DNA from: an uncultured Clostridia bacterium
GTDB taxonomy: Bacteria > Bacillota > Clostridia > Oscillospirales > Ruminococcaceae
Direction: 5' to 3'
Assembly: GCA_947626755.1 (NCBI GenBank)
Contig: CANQTP010000021.1
Span: 1-41,746 of the forward strand
DNA: 41,746 nt
Each line of letters begins with the position of its first letter. Positions within the stretch are counted from its first letter, which is position 1. The notes under the pieces are model-generated. The model had not been told where the DNA came from, did not search any database, and saw nothing but the letters and a program-made list of their open reading frames with translations. A program made the translations under genes and the position numbers. Of this stretch, positions 39,623 through 41,746 are shown one piece after another.

Positions 39623-40201
39623 TTGAGAAACGCGGAGATCACAAGAAAGACCAAAGAGACCGATATTGCCGTAAAGCTCGAACTGGACGGCAGCGGGAAA
39701 ACGGATATTTCCACGGGAATAGGCTTTTTCGATCATATGCTGACGGCTTTTGCCGTTCACGGTGGAATGGATCTGACTGTAAAAGTCAAGGGCGATCTGT
39801 ACGTTGACGGACATCATTCCGTTGAAGATACCGGCATTGTTCTGGGAAAAGCTTTTGCGCAGGCTATAGGCGACATGAAAGGCATAAAGCGTTACGGAAC
39901 GGAGTTCATTCCCATGGACGAAGCGTTGGGTTTTGCAAGTCTTGACATAAGCGGACGTCCCTATCTTGTGTTCAATGCAAGTTTCAGCGATGACAGGATA
40001 GGCGAATTCGATACCTGTCTTACGGAGGAATTTTTCCGTGCATTTGCTTTCAATGCGGGAATAACGCTTCATATGAAATGCGAATACGGGAAGAACGATC
40101 ACCACATTGCCGAAGCACTTTTCAAGGCTGCCGCTCACGCTTTGAAAGACGCAAAGGAAATTTCGGGAAATGAGATACTTTCCACAAAGGGAGTGTTATA
40201 A
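39623..40201 (+). CDS. hisB: imidazoleglycerol-phosphate dehydratase
   Basis: A 192-residue manganese-dependent dehydratase, without the N-terminal phosphatase domain of enterobacterial HisB. Landmarks are GIGFFDHMLTAFAVHGGMDL, VDGHHSVEDTGIVLG and the C-terminal GKNDHHIAEALFKAAAHAL, with the histidine metal ligands. The start is TTG at 39623 behind GAGGAGG (39608-39614), which is convincing. Its stop overlaps the hisH ATG by one base. Histidinol phosphatase must be encoded elsewhere. Confidence 0.96.
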   Translation: MRNAEITRKTKETDIAVKLELDGSGKTDISTGIGFFDHMLTAFAVHGGMDLTVKVKGDLYVDGHHSVEDTGIVLGKAFAQAIGDMKGIKRYGTEFIPMDEALGFASLDISGRPYLVFNASFSDDRIGEFDTCLTEEFFRAFAFNAGITLHMKCEYGKNDHHIAEALFKAAAHALKDAKEISGNEILSTKGVL

Positions 40202-40815
40202 TGATCGCGGTAATTGATTACGGTGCGGGGAATATTTTCAGCGTGAAAAACGCTCTCGATCATCTGGGATATGAAAACATTCTCACCAAGTCGGAAACCG
40301 ACATCAGAAACGCAGATGCGGTCATTTTGCCGGGTGTCGGCGCGTTTCCGTGGGCAATGAAAATGCTTTCGGAAAGCGGACTTGTGGACACTATCAAAAC
40401 AGAAGCAAAGAAAAAGCCGTTTCTTGGAATTTGTCTGGGAATGCAGCTGCTTTTCGACAAGAGCTTTGAATTTGAGGAATGTGCGGGTCTGGGGCTTATT
40501 TCAGGATATGTTGATAAGATCAACGAGCCTGATCTTGTTATTCCGCATATGGGTTGGAACAAGCTGGAAATAAATCACGATTGCCCGCTTTTCAACGGAC
40601 TTTCCGAGGACGAATATGTTTATTTTGTCCACTCTTACAAAGCGTTCTGCGATGATGAAAATTTATATGCTTACTGCGAATACGGTCATAAAGTTCCCGC
40701 GCTCGTTTCGGACGGGAAAACCGTTTTCGGCGCGCAGTTCCACCCGGAAAAAAGCGGAAAGACAGGTCTGAAAATTCTGGAAAATTTCGTTATGCTGTCG
40801 GGGGAGGGAAAGTAA
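40201..40815 (+). CDS. hisH: imidazole glycerol phosphate synthase, glutaminase subunit
   Basis: A 204-residue class I glutamine amidotransferase that supplies ammonia to HisF. The oxyanion/Gly segment LPGVGAFPWAM, the nucleophile loop LGICLGMQLLF (Cys near 79) and the His/Glu pair in QFHPEKSG are present. It is directly followed by hisF with no spacer, consistent with a HisH-HisF complex made together. Confidence 0.96.
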   Translation: MIAVIDYGAGNIFSVKNALDHLGYENILTKSETDIRNADAVILPGVGAFPWAMKMLSESGLVDTIKTEAKKKPFLGICLGMQLLFDKSFEFEECAGLGLISGYVDKINEPDLVIPHMGWNKLEINHDCPLFNGLSEDEYVYFVHSYKAFCDDENLYAYCEYGHKVPALVSDGKTVFGAQFHPEKSGKTGLKILENFVMLSGEGK

Positions 40816-41571
40816 ATGCTTGCAAAAAGAATAATACCCTGCCTTGACGTTCGCGATGGAAAAGTTGTAAAGGGCGTGAATTTCCAAGGCATAAAGGAAG
40901 TCGGCGATCCCGTTGAGTGCGCTTATGAATACAATTTGCAGGGCGCGGACGAGATAGTTTTCTACGATATAACCGCTTCTCACGAGGGAAGGGGAGTTAT
41001 GCTTGACGTGGTGCGGAACACTGCAAAGAAAGTTTTCGTACCCCTTACCGTTGGCGGAGGGATAAAGACCGTTGACGACATTCGGGAAACGCTCCGCGCA
41101 GGCGCGGACAAAGTTTCGGTAAACTCTCAGGCGGTGCAGAATCCTGCGCTTATAAAAGAGGGCGCGGATATTTTCGGCTCTCAGTGCATTTGTGTCGGAA
41201 TTGACGCAAAAAAGGTTTCCGACGGCAAATGGACGGTCTATATCAACGGCGGACGTATTGATATGAAACTTGACCTCATAGACTGGGTAAAGCAGATCGA
41301 ACAGCTGGGCGCAGGGGAAATTTGTCTCAATTCCATAGACACCGACGGCGTTCGCGAGGGCTTTGACATTCCCATGTTGGACGCGGTATGCAAAGCGGTA
41401 AAAATTCCCGTAATTGCCAGCGGCGGTGCGGGAAAATTAGGAGATTTTGCGGACGCGTTTCTGAAAACCGACTGTTCGGCGGCTCTGGCGGCGTCTCTTT
41501 TCCACTTTAAGGAACTGACCGTTGAACAGGTAAAAGACGATTGCCGCGCTAAGGGAATAAGGATAAGGTAA
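40816..41571 (+). CDS. hisF: imidazole glycerol phosphate synthase, cyclase subunit
   Basis: A 251-residue TIM-barrel enzyme that converts PRFAR and ammonia to imidazole glycerol phosphate and AICAR. Landmarks are [21 protein letters not shown] with the catalytic Asp near residue 11, [13 protein letters not shown], and the second-half aspartate in [13 protein letters not shown], plus [13 protein letters not shown]. The tell-tale [12 protein letters not shown] start distinguishes it from HisA. Its stop overlaps the next ATG by one base. Confidence 0.96.
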   Translation: MLAKRIIPCLDVRDGKVVKGVNFQGIKEVGDPVECAYEYNLQGADEIVFYDITASHEGRGVMLDVVRNTAKKVFVPLTVGGGIKTVDDIRETLRAGADKVSVNSQAVQNPALIKEGADIFGSQCICVGIDAKKVSDGKWTVYINGGRIDMKLDLIDWVKQIEQLGAGEICLNSIDTDGVREGFDIPMLDAVCKAVKIPVIASGGAGKLGDFADAFLKTDCSAALAASLFHFKELTVEQVKDDCRAKGIRIR

Positions 41572-41746
41572 TGGAGGACAGGTACGTTCGGAAACTTTTT
41601 CTTGTGGGAAATGTTCCAAGAAATTCCTACCTTTTGGAACTTCCGTGTGTAAAATATTTGAAGCAACATGAGGACGGTATTGAATTTTCCGATAATGTGA
41701 CCTTTTTCGTTGGTGAAAACGGCACCGGAAAGTCTACGCTTCTCGA
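41571..41746 (+). CDS. AAA-type ATPase, partial (COG3910-like), cut by window end
   Basis: The first 58 codons of a gene that runs off the window. It starts at ATG 41571, overlapping the hisF stop by one base. The visible part runs from [13 protein letters not shown] through [17 protein letters not shown], with the Walker A motif GENGTGKST near residue 50. The combination of a short leader and this motif looks like the predicted ATPases of the COG3910 type, related to ABC and RecF-like ATPases. Its role and any link with histidine synthesis are unknown; it is probably just last in the transcript. Confidence 0.7.
   Translation, partial: MEDRYVRKLFLVGNVPRNSYLLELPCVKYLKQHEDGIEFSDNVTFFVGENGTGKSTLL

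Noticed and set aside
1-41746. CRISPR array, toxin-antitoxin pair, prophage or biosynthetic cluster
   Set aside because: No regularly spaced direct repeats, no phage structural or integrase genes and no paired small toxin genes were seen.

Overview
The window reads as chromosome from an obligately anaerobic, low-to-mid GC Firmicute of the class Clostridia, most likely an Oscillospiraceae/Ruminococcus-like gut or rumen bacterium (inference). Grounds are a Gram-positive PolC-type replicative polymerase, a sporulation sigma factor of the SigK type, an oxygen-sensitive class III ribonucleotide reductase (nrdD/nrdG), MEP-pathway isoprenoid genes, a dissociated HisZ/HisG pair, and AAAGGA-type ribosome binding sites with TTGACA-17-TATAAT promoters. 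No prophage, CRISPR array, rRNA operon or complete insertion sequence was seen.

Layout. 1-3934 (+): a D-2-hydroxyacid dehydrogenase overlapping a HAD-family phosphatase, then a stand-alone protein of the 2-hydroxyacyl-CoA dehydratase/activase-related family and a small FliD-C-terminus-like protein. 4028-7002 (-): leuC-leuD-leuB for leucine synthesis. 7145-8225 (+): tRNA-Thr(GGT) and an uninterrupted sigK, preceded by a striking 38-bp palindrome. 8305-11654 (-): a 49-residue cysteine-rich membrane peptide, then a carbohydrate ABC importer (lipoprotein, two permeases, no ATPase). 11790-15912 (-): a 1351-residue protein with twelve tandem repeats of about 51 residues and a C-terminal zinc ribbon; this is the least explained gene here. 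15989-18956 (-): nrdD-nrdG under a promoter overlapped by a pair of NrdR-type boxes. 19049-21097 (-): a short-chain dehydrogenase followed by a two-subunit ThrE-type exporter. 21127-22838 (+): an orphan peptide-type solute-binding lipoprotein. 22838-23956 (-): a PD-(D/E)XK nuclease-family protein and tRNA-Ser(GGA).

24058-35307 (+) is a long housekeeping run: pyrH, frr, uppS, cdsA, a small P-loop kinase, dxr, rseP, ispG, polC. It links UMP phosphorylation, ribosome recycling, undecaprenyl and phospholipid precursor synthesis, isoprenoid supply, membrane proteolysis and replication, an arrangement widely conserved in Firmicutes except for the inserted kinase. 35316-41571 (+) is the histidine operon hisZ-G-D-C-B-H-F behind its own promoter; hisA is absent from its usual place between hisH and hisF, and hisI/hisE are not in the window. 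The window ends inside an ATPase gene.

Positions of motifs were counted by hand and family calls rest on recognition of motifs; no database search was run.
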